Below are positions 44,288 to 51,850 of a stretch of DNA of 64,000 bases, in pieces. The stretch covers positions 682,001 to 746,000 of the forward strand of contig CAVVKW010000004.1 of NCBI GenBank assembly GCA_963749035.1, read 5' to 3'. The position numbers were made by a program, and so were the translations under genes. Position 1 is the first letter of the stretch; the number at the start of each line of letters is the position of its first letter. The DNA comes from CAVVKW01 sp963749035 (lineage in GTDB: Bacteria; Verrucomicrobiota; Verrucomicrobiia; Chthoniobacterales; JAATET01). Below the pieces are notes generated by a model. The model saw only the letters and a program-made list of their open reading frames with translations. It ran no database searches and was not told the origin of the DNA.

Positions 44288-44839
44288 CCTTTTCGCTAAT
44301 CCCATCGCGATCAACGCTTCTACTGATAAAATCGTTGGATGATAGATGAAATCGTCGGATACCTCGTCCTGAAACCACAAAATCTCCCCGGCATCTGACG
44401 GACGACCATCTGAATAAGAAATTACCGACTGGATCGTCGCGTCGACCATCTCGCCGCTGCAGAAAGTGATCCAGCAATGCATTTCTACGTGGTCTGGGTC
44501 CGGATATCTTGATGAAATCCACCTGATAATATCCTCTCTTGAATGTTTGAAATACTCGTGGCCTTGATGCTCTACCCATCCGAGTGTGAGATAACACGGG
44601 GTGTCATGGAAGCAGTCAAAGAATACATTGTATAAAAATTCGTGGACCGAGAAACACTTTAGGAGAAACTGGTTTAAATCTTGCCCATGATACTTGGTTC
44701 GCAGTTGATGAAGTGCCGCATCACAAAAGCTCGAAGACAGATATTTGCGTTTGCTATAGGAATCTGGTGGGAGTGGGGGGATGTTGATACCGAGTTTCGT
44801 GGTAAACTCATGGGCGGCGATCCATTCGCGAGATAACAT
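44282..44839 (-). CDS. protein of unknown function, copy 2
   Basis: 185 residues, same translation as 32724-33281. Here it sits next to pseudopilin copy 2, while the first copies of these two cassettes are 9 kb apart. Stop TAA in the core. Confidence 0.7.
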   Translation of the reverse strand: MLSREWIAAHEFTTKLGINIPPLPPDSYSKRKYLSSSFCDAALHQLRTKYHGQDLNQFLLKCFSVHEFLYNVFFDCFHDTPCYLTLGWVEHQGHEYFKHSREDIIRWISSRYPDPDHVEMHCWITFCSGEMVDATIQSVISYSDGRPSDAGEILWFQDEVSDDFIYHPTILSVEALIAMGLAKRA

Positions 44840-44848
44840 GGTGATTTG

Positions 44849-44974
44849 GCCTAACGTCAAGCTCAGCCACCCTGAACGGTCGTGCAAGCTACAAGAAAAT
44901 GATCAACTGCCATCTGCGGGTGGAACAACCCAGCCGCGCAGCGGCTAGGGGTTGGCTGCAGCGCCTTGTTCGGC
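44849..44974 (-). repeat. attC site 76 (class D)
   Basis: Left core GCCTAAC, right core GTTCGGC. Confidence 0.9.
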
Positions 44975-45670
44975 TGTATTGCTCAACAACCATCGAAAAG
45001 CCTCACGCAGCTCATCCCTCCAAGGTATCATTGAATGCCCTCCACTATATTGGTTGTATCGGACTGTGCCACCTAATGAGCGTATTCGATCTACAGCGGC
45101 CTCGACGCCAGCAATCTGTGAAATTTCTTGGAATAAGCCGGTCGGAGGGTGGGAAACACCAGTTGCAGTTTCCTGATCTCCAACACTCAGCCAAAACCTT
45201 GCATTCGTTGATGGTAGTGAAACTTGCTTGTCGGCAAGCCACCAGAAAGATCCGGATTGGCACAGTGAATATGAAAAGATTTCTGGATGTTGCAGAGCAA
45301 TGAACGCGGATTGCAGTCCGCTGAGACTGAGACCGCAAATTAGGTGGTCCGCTTCTTGCAAATTCACTCTTGCCTTTGCCCAGTTCAGGACATCGTGGGT
45401 AATGAATTCAGAATATTTTCCGTTACAAACATAGTCGATATGGCGGGCGGCGCCGCTTACGTGCGAGACGAAGATGTATGACATCTGGGGGATGTCGTCC
45501 TGCCTTTCTAGGGCTGCAATAGTGGGAAGACCACTCATGTCACGTATGTAGTGTTCTGCATCGAGAAAGATGCAGATCTGATGAGGATCTTCCGTCATAG
45601 CGGGATAGAACCAGATATCTCTTGTGAATTCCCCCGATTCACTGACGACTGCATAATGCGATGGAGTCAT
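44945..45670 (-). CDS. esterase, Fes/enterochelin-esterase-like
   Basis: 241 residues, alpha/beta hydrolase. The nucleophile elbow is GLSLSGLQS (about residue 112), preceded by CIFLDAEHYIRDM and followed by WLSVGDQET and the catalytic His in YSGGHSMIPWRDEL near the C-terminus. This fits the putative esterase (D) family. Substrate unknown. Ends with NTAEQGAAANP. The leader (45727-45743) holds TCATCCGCCGGAGGCTG. Confidence 0.85.
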   Translation of the reverse strand: MTPSHYAVVSESGEFTRDIWFYPAMTEDPHQICIFLDAEHYIRDMSGLPTIAALERQDDIPQMSYIFVSHVSGAARHIDYVCNGKYSEFITHDVLNWAKARVNLQEADHLICGLSLSGLQSAFIALQHPEIFSYSLCQSGSFWWLADKQVSLPSTNARFWLSVGDQETATGVSHPPTGLFQEISQIAGVEAAVDRIRSLGGTVRYNQYSGGHSMIPWRDELREAFRWLLSNTAEQGAAANP

Positions 45671-45743
45671 TTTTTTTGTGTGGTTAACGTGTTATGGAAA
45701 AACACAGGCGTGTTTCAGATTTACATCATCCGCCGGAGGCTGA

Positions 45744-45869
45744 GCCGAACGTCAAGCTCAGCCACCCCGAACGGGCGTGCGAGCTACTGATTCTGATCTA
45801 CTGGAGGAAGTGCTTCCGAGCTTCTGAAGGAGAGCGCGGCTAGGGGTTGGCTGCAGCGCCTTGTTCGGT
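45744..45869 (-). repeat. attC site 77 (class A)
   Basis: Left core GCCGAAC, right core GTTCGGT. Confidence 0.9.
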
Positions 45870-46202
45870 CTCAGGACTCAGTAATACCACGATTGCAGAA
45901 ATGACTTCTTTTAATGAACCCTCATTCAAAGTTCCAATCTCAGCCTTGAAGAGACTTGAATTGGCGGTGAATAGCTTTCCCGGTCGGACATAGCTCACAA
46001 CTTGCAGTGCTCCGGATGAAAAATCAGAGTCGGATATCTGAACAGCGCGTTGATCCGAATATGATTTGCTCGTGACTTGGCAAAGAATCCAGTCATCGCG
46101 CTCCGCAGATGCAAGAACTACTGCCGGTCGAACCTTCGATTTCGAAAGGTCTGAAAAGGGGAATGAGACCGTAACAACCGACCCTACTGTAGGTGTGCCC
46201 AT
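45840..46202 (-). CDS. mazF: MazF/PemK family toxin
   Basis: 120 residues from ATG at 46202. PemK-like fold: VGSVVTVSFPFSDLSKSKVRPAVVL (the K-x-RPAV motif), DDWILCQVTSKSY, SYVRPGKLFTANSSLF. It is a sequence-specific mRNA endonuclease. The last nine residues (TEQGAAANP) come from attC. It overlaps its antitoxin by 19 bp. Confidence 0.9.
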   Translation of the reverse strand: MGTPTVGSVVTVSFPFSDLSKSKVRPAVVLASAERDDWILCQVTSKSYSDQRAVQISDSDFSSGALQVVSYVRPGKLFTANSSLFKAEIGTLNEGSLKEVISAIVVLLSPETEQGAAANP

Positions 46203-46393
46203 GCAATGTCTTCCTCTGGTCGATTCCAGTCCTCCGCTAGCGCTGATTCGCTCAGAAGAAGAGTATCCGATACGTCCGGCGAAGGTCCCTCGTCGAGAAT
46301 GGTGACGAGTGCTCGCCGAGGAACCTGACAATGAACAGGCTGCAAAAGACGAACGCCGCCTTCTGGTCCGATCACTGCTTCTACGGTTAACAT
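46184..46393 (-). CDS. MazE-like antitoxin
   Basis: 69 residues. N-terminal MLTVEAVIGPEGGVRLLQPV followed by RRALVTILDEG and an acidic C-terminal arm (SESALAEDWNRPEEDIAWAHL) typical of antitoxins paired with PemK toxins. It precedes the toxin in the cassette. Confidence 0.8.
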   Translation of the reverse strand: MLTVEAVIGPEGGVRLLQPVHCQVPRRALVTILDEGPSPDVSDTLLLSESALAEDWNRPEEDIAWAHLQ

Positions 46394-46437
46394 GGACTGG
46401 AGATATCACTGGTTTGACGATTCCACAAGTATTTCTG

Positions 46438-46564
46438 ACCGAACGTCAAGCTCAGCCACCCTGATAAGGCGGGAGCGAATCTAGAGAAGGTGAACTGCCG
46501 GAGAGAGTCACCTCAACCCTTGTCCGCGCAGCGGGTAAGGGTTGGCTGCAGCGCCTTGTTAGGA
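46438..46564 (-). repeat. attC site 78 (class D)
   Basis: Left core ACCGAAC, right core GTTAGGA. Internal CAACCCTT faces AAGGGTTG. Confidence 0.9.
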
Positions 46565-46957
46565 CTGTATTGGATTCTTCTCGGCTCTTTTTCGCTTCGT
46601 ATAAACTATGAAGACAACAAAGAATGTTGTCACGCATGCTGCTTTTAGAAGCAGAAGGTATATCGGCTGAAACCATGCTCGCGTGTAGATCTCGATGAAA
46701 TCAGATAATCCGAAGAGCGCGAACGAAACCATGCAAGCGAGAGCAAGATCCTGATTGGTTTTCAGGTGTCTTCGCCGTCTCAGGAAGACGAATGAGCTCG
46801 AAATCCAAAGTATACCTTCAAACAGATTGAATATCTGACCGATATCCATTCTCTGGATGCGTGAGGCAAAGGAACCAAGAATTATAGAGATGATCATTAT
46901 TCCCCAAACGCCGAATTCGACAAAAGCTGCTGGAAAAGGCGTGTATGAATTTTTCAC
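46559..46957 (-). CDS. four-helix membrane protein, unknown function
   Basis: 132 residues with an apparent GTG start (VKNSYTPFPAAFVEFGVWG). Helices lie at about 12-30, 44-58, 73-92 and 101-122. A basic C-terminal end (TKRKRAEKNP) lies in the cytoplasm by the positive-inside rule. No family recognised. Stop TAA in the core. Confidence 0.6.
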   Translation of the reverse strand: MKNSYTPFPAAFVEFGVWGIMIISIILGSFASRIQRMDIGQIFNLFEGILWISSSFVFLRRRRHLKTNQDLALACMVSFALFGLSDFIEIYTRAWFQPIYLLLLKAACVTTFFVVFIVYTKRKRAEKNPIQS

Positions 46958-46960
46958 GAG

Positions 46961-47086
46961 TCCTAACGTCAAGCTCAGTCACCCCGAACGGGTGTGCGAA
47001 CTACTGGTTGTGATCTACTGCAGTCTGGTCATCTGCCAACCCCGAGAGCGAAGCGGCTAGGGGTTGACTGCAGCGCCTTGTTAGCC
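46961..47086 (-). repeat. attC site 79 (class C)
   Basis: Left core TCCTAAC, right core GTTAGCC; matched CAGTCACC and GGTTGACTG. Confidence 0.9.
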
Positions 47087-47660
47087 TGAATTTTTCATCG
47101 CATCTGACAACGGTTCAAACCATCTCTCACGGTCACGAAAACGAGTGATCGAGTTAAACCCAGCCTTGTGCAATTGAGAAAGTCCTCGTTCAAACTCAAA
47201 TAATATGTGTTCTGGAAGGTGACCGTCCGAAGAAAGAGTAATTGGTATATTCCTCTCTTTGCATTTCTCAAGAAGTTCTAATGACGGATATCCGTCCGCA
47301 CATGGTTTTCCGTAGCCTGCCGTGTTCAGTTCGACAACCAGGTTATGTGCTTCGATGCAATCTAATGCTTTGTTAATTGTTGGAGTCACGGTTGAGGTTG
47401 GATAAAAGCCAAGTTTCTTGGGCAAATCAATGTGGGCAGCTATATCAAAAAGTGAGCTCTCTGCCATCTGCTGGATCAGTGCCCAATACTTCATATAAAC
47501 TTCGTCGCGTTCATCCTCGCTCTTCGAGGTCCAATACGAAGTTTCCATATCGAATTGTTGTCCTTCGACGTGATGAACTGCACCAATTCTGTAATCGAGT
47601 GGAGCGCTTTCGACATAGGGAGCGATTACGGAAGAATGATCTTCGAACCAGTCGAATTCT

Positions 47661-48952
47661 GGGTCTTCGACGAATTAAGTGGGTAGGGGGTGAGGCAGGT
47701 TGATGTTGAGGCGGGAGGCTTTGAGGTAGGCCGAGAGGCGGAAGTAGTGAAAGACGCGGAAGCCGCGGGCGATGCGTTTGGAGAGTTGGAGGAGGCCGTT
47801 GACAGCTTCGATGGCGGCATTGGTCAGACGGGATTCCATGAAAGCGATGATGCCGTGAAGGTGGGTTTTGATGGTGGCGGCCAGCTTGCGGAAGGGTTCG
47901 AGGCGGGAGCGCACGGCCCAGCCGCACCACCAGCGCAGGGAGTCGAGGTCGGAGTCGGCAAGCACATCCTGGAGAGCCTCGCGCAGGGCGATGGCGCGAC
48001 CGATTTTGGGATAGTCCCGGCAGAGTTGCTGACGACGGGAAAGCTGGTCCTCGGATCGGGTCCAGGCGTTGCCGCGCAGGCTCCAGAGAGCGCCGCAGAG
48101 ATCGGCTCCGTCGCGGGCTAGACTCTTGCGCACCTCGTCGCTGGCCTTGCCGGCCAACTGCATGAGATGAAAGTGATCGAAGACGATGCGCGCGGCGGGG
48201 AAGTTCTCTCTGGTTCCGGCGATGTAGGCCGCGCTCATGTCCATGACGACCTCGGTAATCTGGTCGGGGCTGGCCCCGTGAGCGGGCATGGCCGCAGCGA
48301 ACTGCTTCAGCGTCTGGGCGTGGCGACCCTCGACCATGAGCAGAAGCTCGCTGGTATCGGCGTCAAGAATGACCGTCACGTAACGATGACCGCGCCGAGC
48401 GCTCGTTTCGTCGACCAGAATGCGACGCACCCCACTCCAGTCCCGGGCGGCATGGGCCGCGCTCACGTAATGATCGATCACCCGCCAGAGCCGCTTGTCG
48501 GTCTCACCCAGATGCCGGGCCGCAGCCGAGACACTCATCTGCTGGGCCAGCAGCATGATCATGGCCTCCATCATCAACGTAAATCCGCTCCCGCTTCGTG
48601 CCCATGGCACGCTGACCTGAAGCACCCCATGCTCGGCGCAGGCCACTCGCGGCACTCGCGCCGCAAGTTCGGTGCGGTGCTGCCAGAAATCCAGATGCCT
48701 CCACTTCTTTTCCACCGTGTCATGCACCGCGCAGGACTGCCCACACCTCGGGCACCCAAACCGGCTACCCACCTCGAAATCGAGCTTCAACTTCAACTCC
48801 CGACCCGGCGCATCCATCGCGCTTTCCACCACCTTCCAACCGCCATCCAGCCCCAACGCCTGTCCAAAGAGAACGTTCGCATCCATCCCTCATCCTGCTC
48901 CCCCCGAACCCCTGCCTTCAAGTCTGCTACCCACTCATTCCGTCGAGGAGCC
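47661..48952 (-). mobile_element. ISL3-family insertion sequence, copy 2
   Basis: 1292 bp with the same ends as 1003-2294. 8-bp target duplication CGAATTCT at 47653-47660 and 48953-48960. Confidence 0.95.
47675..48886 (-). CDS. tnpA: ISL3 family transposase
   Basis: 403 residues, differing from the 1017-2228 protein at a handful of positions (for example GGWKVVESAM against GSWKVVGSEM). The zinc motif CPRCGQSC and the DDE segments are intact, so it is probably active. Confidence 0.95.
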   Translation of the reverse strand: MDANVLFGQALGLDGGWKVVESAMDAPGRELKLKLDFEVGSRFGCPRCGQSCAVHDTVEKKWRHLDFWQHRTELAARVPRVACAEHGVLQVSVPWARSGSGFTLMMEAMIMLLAQQMSVSAAARHLGETDKRLWRVIDHYVSAAHAARDWSGVRRILVDETSARRGHRYVTVILDADTSELLLMVEGRHAQTLKQFAAAMPAHGASPDQITEVVMDMSAAYIAGTRENFPAARIVFDHFHLMQLAGKASDEVRKSLARDGADLCGALWSLRGNAWTRSEDQLSRRQQLCRDYPKIGRAIALREALQDVLADSDLDSLRWWCGWAVRSRLEPFRKLAATIKTHLHGIIAFMESRLTNAAIEAVNGLLQLSKRIARGFRVFHYFRLSAYLKASRLNINLPHPLPT

Positions 48953-49201
48953 CGAATTCTAGTCCTACGCATACTTGGAGTGATCCCTTGTCCCGGTAGG
49001 AGTTCACCTCGTTCAGATAATCATTCATTTTGTTGGGATCTAATCCCCATTCGGCGGAGGTTCCATCAGGATAGATGCAAAAGTGATCCGATAAACCGAG
49101 AATATTCACGTCGATCTCTTCCGCGTGCCGATAGAGTTCAGCGAAGTCAGATTGGCCATCACTCCATTTGGAATGATTGTGGTATGTTGCTATCATAAAA
49201 A

Positions 49202-49327
49202 GGCTAACGTCAAGCTCAGCCACCCCGAACGGGCGTGCGAGCTATGGATTGTGATCTGCTGAATGTGACGCTTTCGATCAACTGAACCGGAGCGCGGCTA
49301 GGGGTTGGCTGCAGCGTCTTGATGGAC
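49202..49327 (-). repeat. attC site 80 (class A, GATGGAC core)
   Basis: Left core GGCTAAC, right core GATGGAC. Confidence 0.9.
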
Positions 49328-49638
49328 AGAATTTGATTGAACCGCCGCCTGGCAATTGAGCTATCAAACCTTCGAACGATGCGCTCATCGAGTGACACGA
49401 CAACACACGCGAACGGATTGATGGTCTTTTGCAGGTTTGCCCGTGGCATACAGGTTGCCGTCGTGGCGGTCGATGATCTCTCCAGCAACGGAAGTGTGAA
49501 TATCTCGGTGAAGGTAAAGGTGAAGTGACGTTGATCCAAAGGAGGTGAATATCAATATGACTGCTGAACGCCTTGTAGACTATTACGGCCGGATTTCCTT
49601 CCTTCGCCCTCGCATATGGAGAATCCGCATTTCATTCT
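49328..49638. repeat. ORF-less cassette, family 2, copy 13
   Basis: Palindrome 49383-49478 with one outer-arm change (GATGATC). The plus-strand start region (ATG at 49557, MTAERLVDYYGRISFL) is diverged but still open. Confidence 0.83.
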
Positions 49639-49765
49639 GTCCATCGTCAAGCTCAGCCACCCTGAGCGGGCAAACAAGCCAACCCTGGGGTGAGCTGCCG
49701 GTTGCGGGTCCGAGCAACCCCAGCCAGCGAAGCGGCTAGGGGTTGGCTGCAGCGCCTTGTTCGGC
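49639..49765 (-). repeat. attC site 81 (class D)
   Basis: Left core GTCCATC, right core GTTCGGC. Confidence 0.9.
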
Positions 49766-50125
49766 TGTGTTCTGCGGTGTGTCGATTGCTTGAGATGGAT
49801 TGCCGTCGAATACCTCAAAATATGCAACAGAGGATGGAGTGATGTAGGCAGTCGAAGGTTCAAGCCTGATCCACTGAATAGTTTTGCCCCCTTTGGGTAT
49901 ACCCTGCGCAACTAGGTGTTCGAGGAGGATCGGTCCGCGAGGCGTAGTGATCTGATTGTATAGTGCACCGGGATCGAGACTAGAAACACCTATGAATGAT
50001 GCGGAAATCCCATCTTTGATCGATGTAATCTTATACCACTTCCCAGTCGGATCGCTGTCAGCAAACGAATCGGGTGATGATTGTGAAAGAGCCAACAGAC
50101 CTAGGATTACGACATATATTTTCAT
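49736..50125 (-). CDS. exported protein, unknown function
   Basis: 129 residues from ATG at 50125. Signal peptide MKIYVVILGLLALSQSSPDSFA. The mature part is a single beta-rich domain (TGKWYKITSIKDGISASFIGV, TIQWIRLEPSTAYI). No family recognised. Ends with NTAEQGAAANP from attC. Confidence 0.62.
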   Translation of the reverse strand: MKIYVVILGLLALSQSSPDSFADSDPTGKWYKITSIKDGISASFIGVSSLDPGALYNQITTPRGPILLEHLVAQGIPKGGKTIQWIRLEPSTAYITPSSVAYFEVFDGNPSQAIDTPQNTAEQGAAANP

Positions 50126-50216
50126 TTGATTTATACTTGTGGATTTTATTTTTGATTCTTTCTGACGTTTCATAACAGTCGAACTTCATTCGCCAGAGGC
50201 TACTGTATTGTATAAA

Positions 50217-50342
50217 GCCGAACGTCAAGCTCAGCCACCCCGAACGGGTAAGCGAATTTGTCTGGTGATCTTCTGGAAGTTGAGGGTCCGCGCAACCCCA
50301 AGAGCGAAGCGGCTAGGGGTTGGCTGCAGCGCCTTGTTCGGC
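50217..50342 (-). repeat. attC site 82 (class D)
   Basis: Cores GCCGAAC and GTTCGGC. Confidence 0.9.
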
Positions 50343-50819
50343 CAGTTCAGGGGAAACGAGGAACACACGATAACGCCCGTCACTACTTCCTGAGGAAGAG
50401 GCCATAACCACCGTCTGAGTGGTGTAAACTGATATAAAGGTATCCATATCGCGACCATTCCATGGCGGGCCACTAATCTTCAAATCTCTCGTGTCGTCTG
50501 AGGAATCCTCGACGCTAACCGATAGATCATTGGTATTGTGCAAATGGACACTAAAATCCTTAGAGATCTTTGATAATAGATTAGCAGCCTGAGCTTCTGA
50601 CAGAATATTCAATAAATAAGTATACCCCTTCGCTGATGGCGTCTCATATGACGACTTTGAATCATTGGCCCCGTCCGGGAGCGGCGGAGGTAACAGCTTA
50701 ATGGCTTCTGAATACTTTATTGGAAGGGGAAGAACAGAGTAGTTCTGCGTGCTATTTCCTTTGGCATAACTCGCTGCCGCAAAGGCTGCGGCAGCGATAA
50801 AAATCAGTATTTTTTTCAT
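50313..50819 (-). CDS. exported protein, unknown function
   Basis: 168 residues. Signal peptide MKKILIFIAAAAFAAASYA. The mature part opens with YSVLPLPIKYSEAIKLLPPPLP and has a helix (YLLNILSEAQAANLLSKI) before a beta-rich end. No family recognised. Ends with LAEQGAAANP from attC. Confidence 0.62.
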   Translation of the reverse strand: MKKILIFIAAAAFAAASYAKGNSTQNYSVLPLPIKYSEAIKLLPPPLPDGANDSKSSYETPSAKGYTYLLNILSEAQAANLLSKISKDFSVHLHNTNDLSVSVEDSSDDTRDLKISGPPWNGRDMDTFISVYTTQTVVMASSSGSSDGRYRVFLVSPELAEQGAAANP

Positions 50820-50847
50820 ATGGATTTAGTGTGTGGTTGAATTTTTA

Positions 50848-50973
50848 GCCGAACGTCAAGCTCAGCCACCCCGATCGGGCTTGCGAGCTATGGATTGTGA
50901 TTTGCTGAAGGTGACGCTTCCGAGCGTCTGAAACGGAGCGCGGCTAGGGGTTGGCTGTAGCGTCTTGATGGAC
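50848..50973 (-). repeat. attC site 83 (class A, GATGGAC core)
   Basis: Left core GCCGAAC, right core GATGGAC; right box reads GGCTGTAGCG. Confidence 0.9.
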
Positions 50974-51284
50974 AGAATTTGATTGAACCGCCGCCTGGCA
51001 ATCGAGCTATCAAACCTCCGAACGATGCGCTCATCGAGTGACACGACAACGCACGCGAACGGATTGATGGTCTTTCGCAGGTTTGCCCGTGGTATACAGG
51101 TTGCCGTTGTGGCGGTCGATGAGCTCTCCAGCAACGGAAGTGTGAATATCTCGGTGTAGGTGGCGGTGAAGGGAAGCTGATCCAAAGGAGGTGAATATCA
51201 ATATGACTGCTGAACGCCTTGCAGACGATTACGCACCTAATTTGCTTTCTGGCGTTCGCATACGAAGAATCCGCATTTCATTCT
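50974..51284. repeat. ORF-less cassette, family 2, copy 14
   Basis: Palindrome 51029-51124; the inner arm pair is CACGAC/GTTGTG through a G-T wobble. Shine-Dalgarno and ATG at 51203. Confidence 0.85.
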
Positions 51285-51410
51285 GTCCATCGTCAAGCTC
51301 AGCCACCCCGAACGGGTGTCTGAACTACTAGTTGTGATCTACTGGAATCTGGTCGTCCGCCAACCCCAAGAGCGAAGCGGCTAGGGGTTGACTGCAGCGC
51401 CTTGTTCGAC
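51285..51410 (-). repeat. attC site 84 (class C), nearest to attI
   Basis: Left core GTCCATC, right core GTTCGAC. The last attC before the integrase. Confidence 0.9.
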
Positions 51411-51770
51411 CGCATTTTTTGTTCGTAGGATCACGATTGGCGCTCCAGATGGATCACGAACTAGGCACTGGTTAGATGTTCTATTTATGATCTCTCCTCC
51501 AAGTTGTCCTACCCTCTCGCACTGGTCATCAAAATCATCAACCTCGAAATACAAAACCCAGCCAGGAGCCCAATCCTTAAAGTTCGTTTCATCGACTATG
51601 CCAAATACCTCTTCATTTTGAGCATCAGTCAAACAATATGATGTGCAGTCATTTGGTTCATCAACGGGCTTCTGTCGAAATCCCAACAAACCAGAATAGA
51701 AATCTGTTGTCTTTTTTGGTTCAGAACAGATTTGATCTGCCCAAACCATTCGTAGTAATTTTGGATTCAT
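51381..51770 (-). CDS. VOC-fold (glyoxalase/bleomycin-resistance-like) protein
   Basis: 129 residues. VOC beta-alpha-beta pattern: VWADQICSEPKKTTDFYSGLLGF, then GWVLYFEVDDFDDQCERVGQLGGEI and VRDPSGAPIVIL. The metal ligands of true glyoxalases are not all evident, so the substrate is unknown. It is the first cassette beside attI, the place where new cassettes enter and expression is strongest. Ends with AVEQGAAVNP from attC. Confidence 0.85.
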   Translation of the reverse strand: MNPKLLRMVWADQICSEPKKTTDFYSGLLGFRQKPVDEPNDCTSYCLTDAQNEEVFGIVDETNFKDWAPGWVLYFEVDDFDDQCERVGQLGGEIINRTSNQCLVRDPSGAPIVILRTKNAVEQGAAVNP

Positions 51771-51779
51771 ATTATTATT

Positions 51780-51850
51780 GTCGAACAGTATATTGGGTTG
51801 AATGGGGGAATATTGAGATAGGTTGAGATCTGCCTATTTCGGTCGACTTG
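51780..51850 (-). other. attI junction
   Basis: The VOC cassette ends with GTCGAAC (51780-51786), followed at once by unique sequence, not an attC: on the minus strand CCAATATACTG then TTCGAC. The G before TTCGAC would be the crossover point of attI. Extent of attI is not known; a further core-like GCCTAAC lies at 51934-51940. Confidence 0.75.

Larger units (their letters stand above)
47081..49196 (-). pseudogene. PHP-domain phosphatase interrupted by ISL3
   Basis: The N-terminal 80 residues (49196-48953) read MIATYHNHSKWSDGQ...GLSDHF...VGLEF, with the HxH and DH metal ligands of PHP domains. The rest (47660-47081) resumes EFDWFEDHS and has AAHIDLPKKLG and LSSDGHLPE. Together they form a histidinol-phosphatase-like protein of about 265 residues. 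The insertion at 47661-48952 splits it after VGLEF. Stop TAA in the core. Confidence 0.88.

Noticed and set aside
48167..49198. 343-codon plus-strand ORF antisense to the second ISL3 transposase
   Set aside because: It mirrors the transposase gene codon for codon, is not recognisable as a protein and crosses the IS end.
1..51786. CRISPR array reading of the regular repeats
   Set aside because: Repeats are about 126 bp with internal pairing and core sites, and spacers of 300-900 bp hold genes; this is integron architecture.
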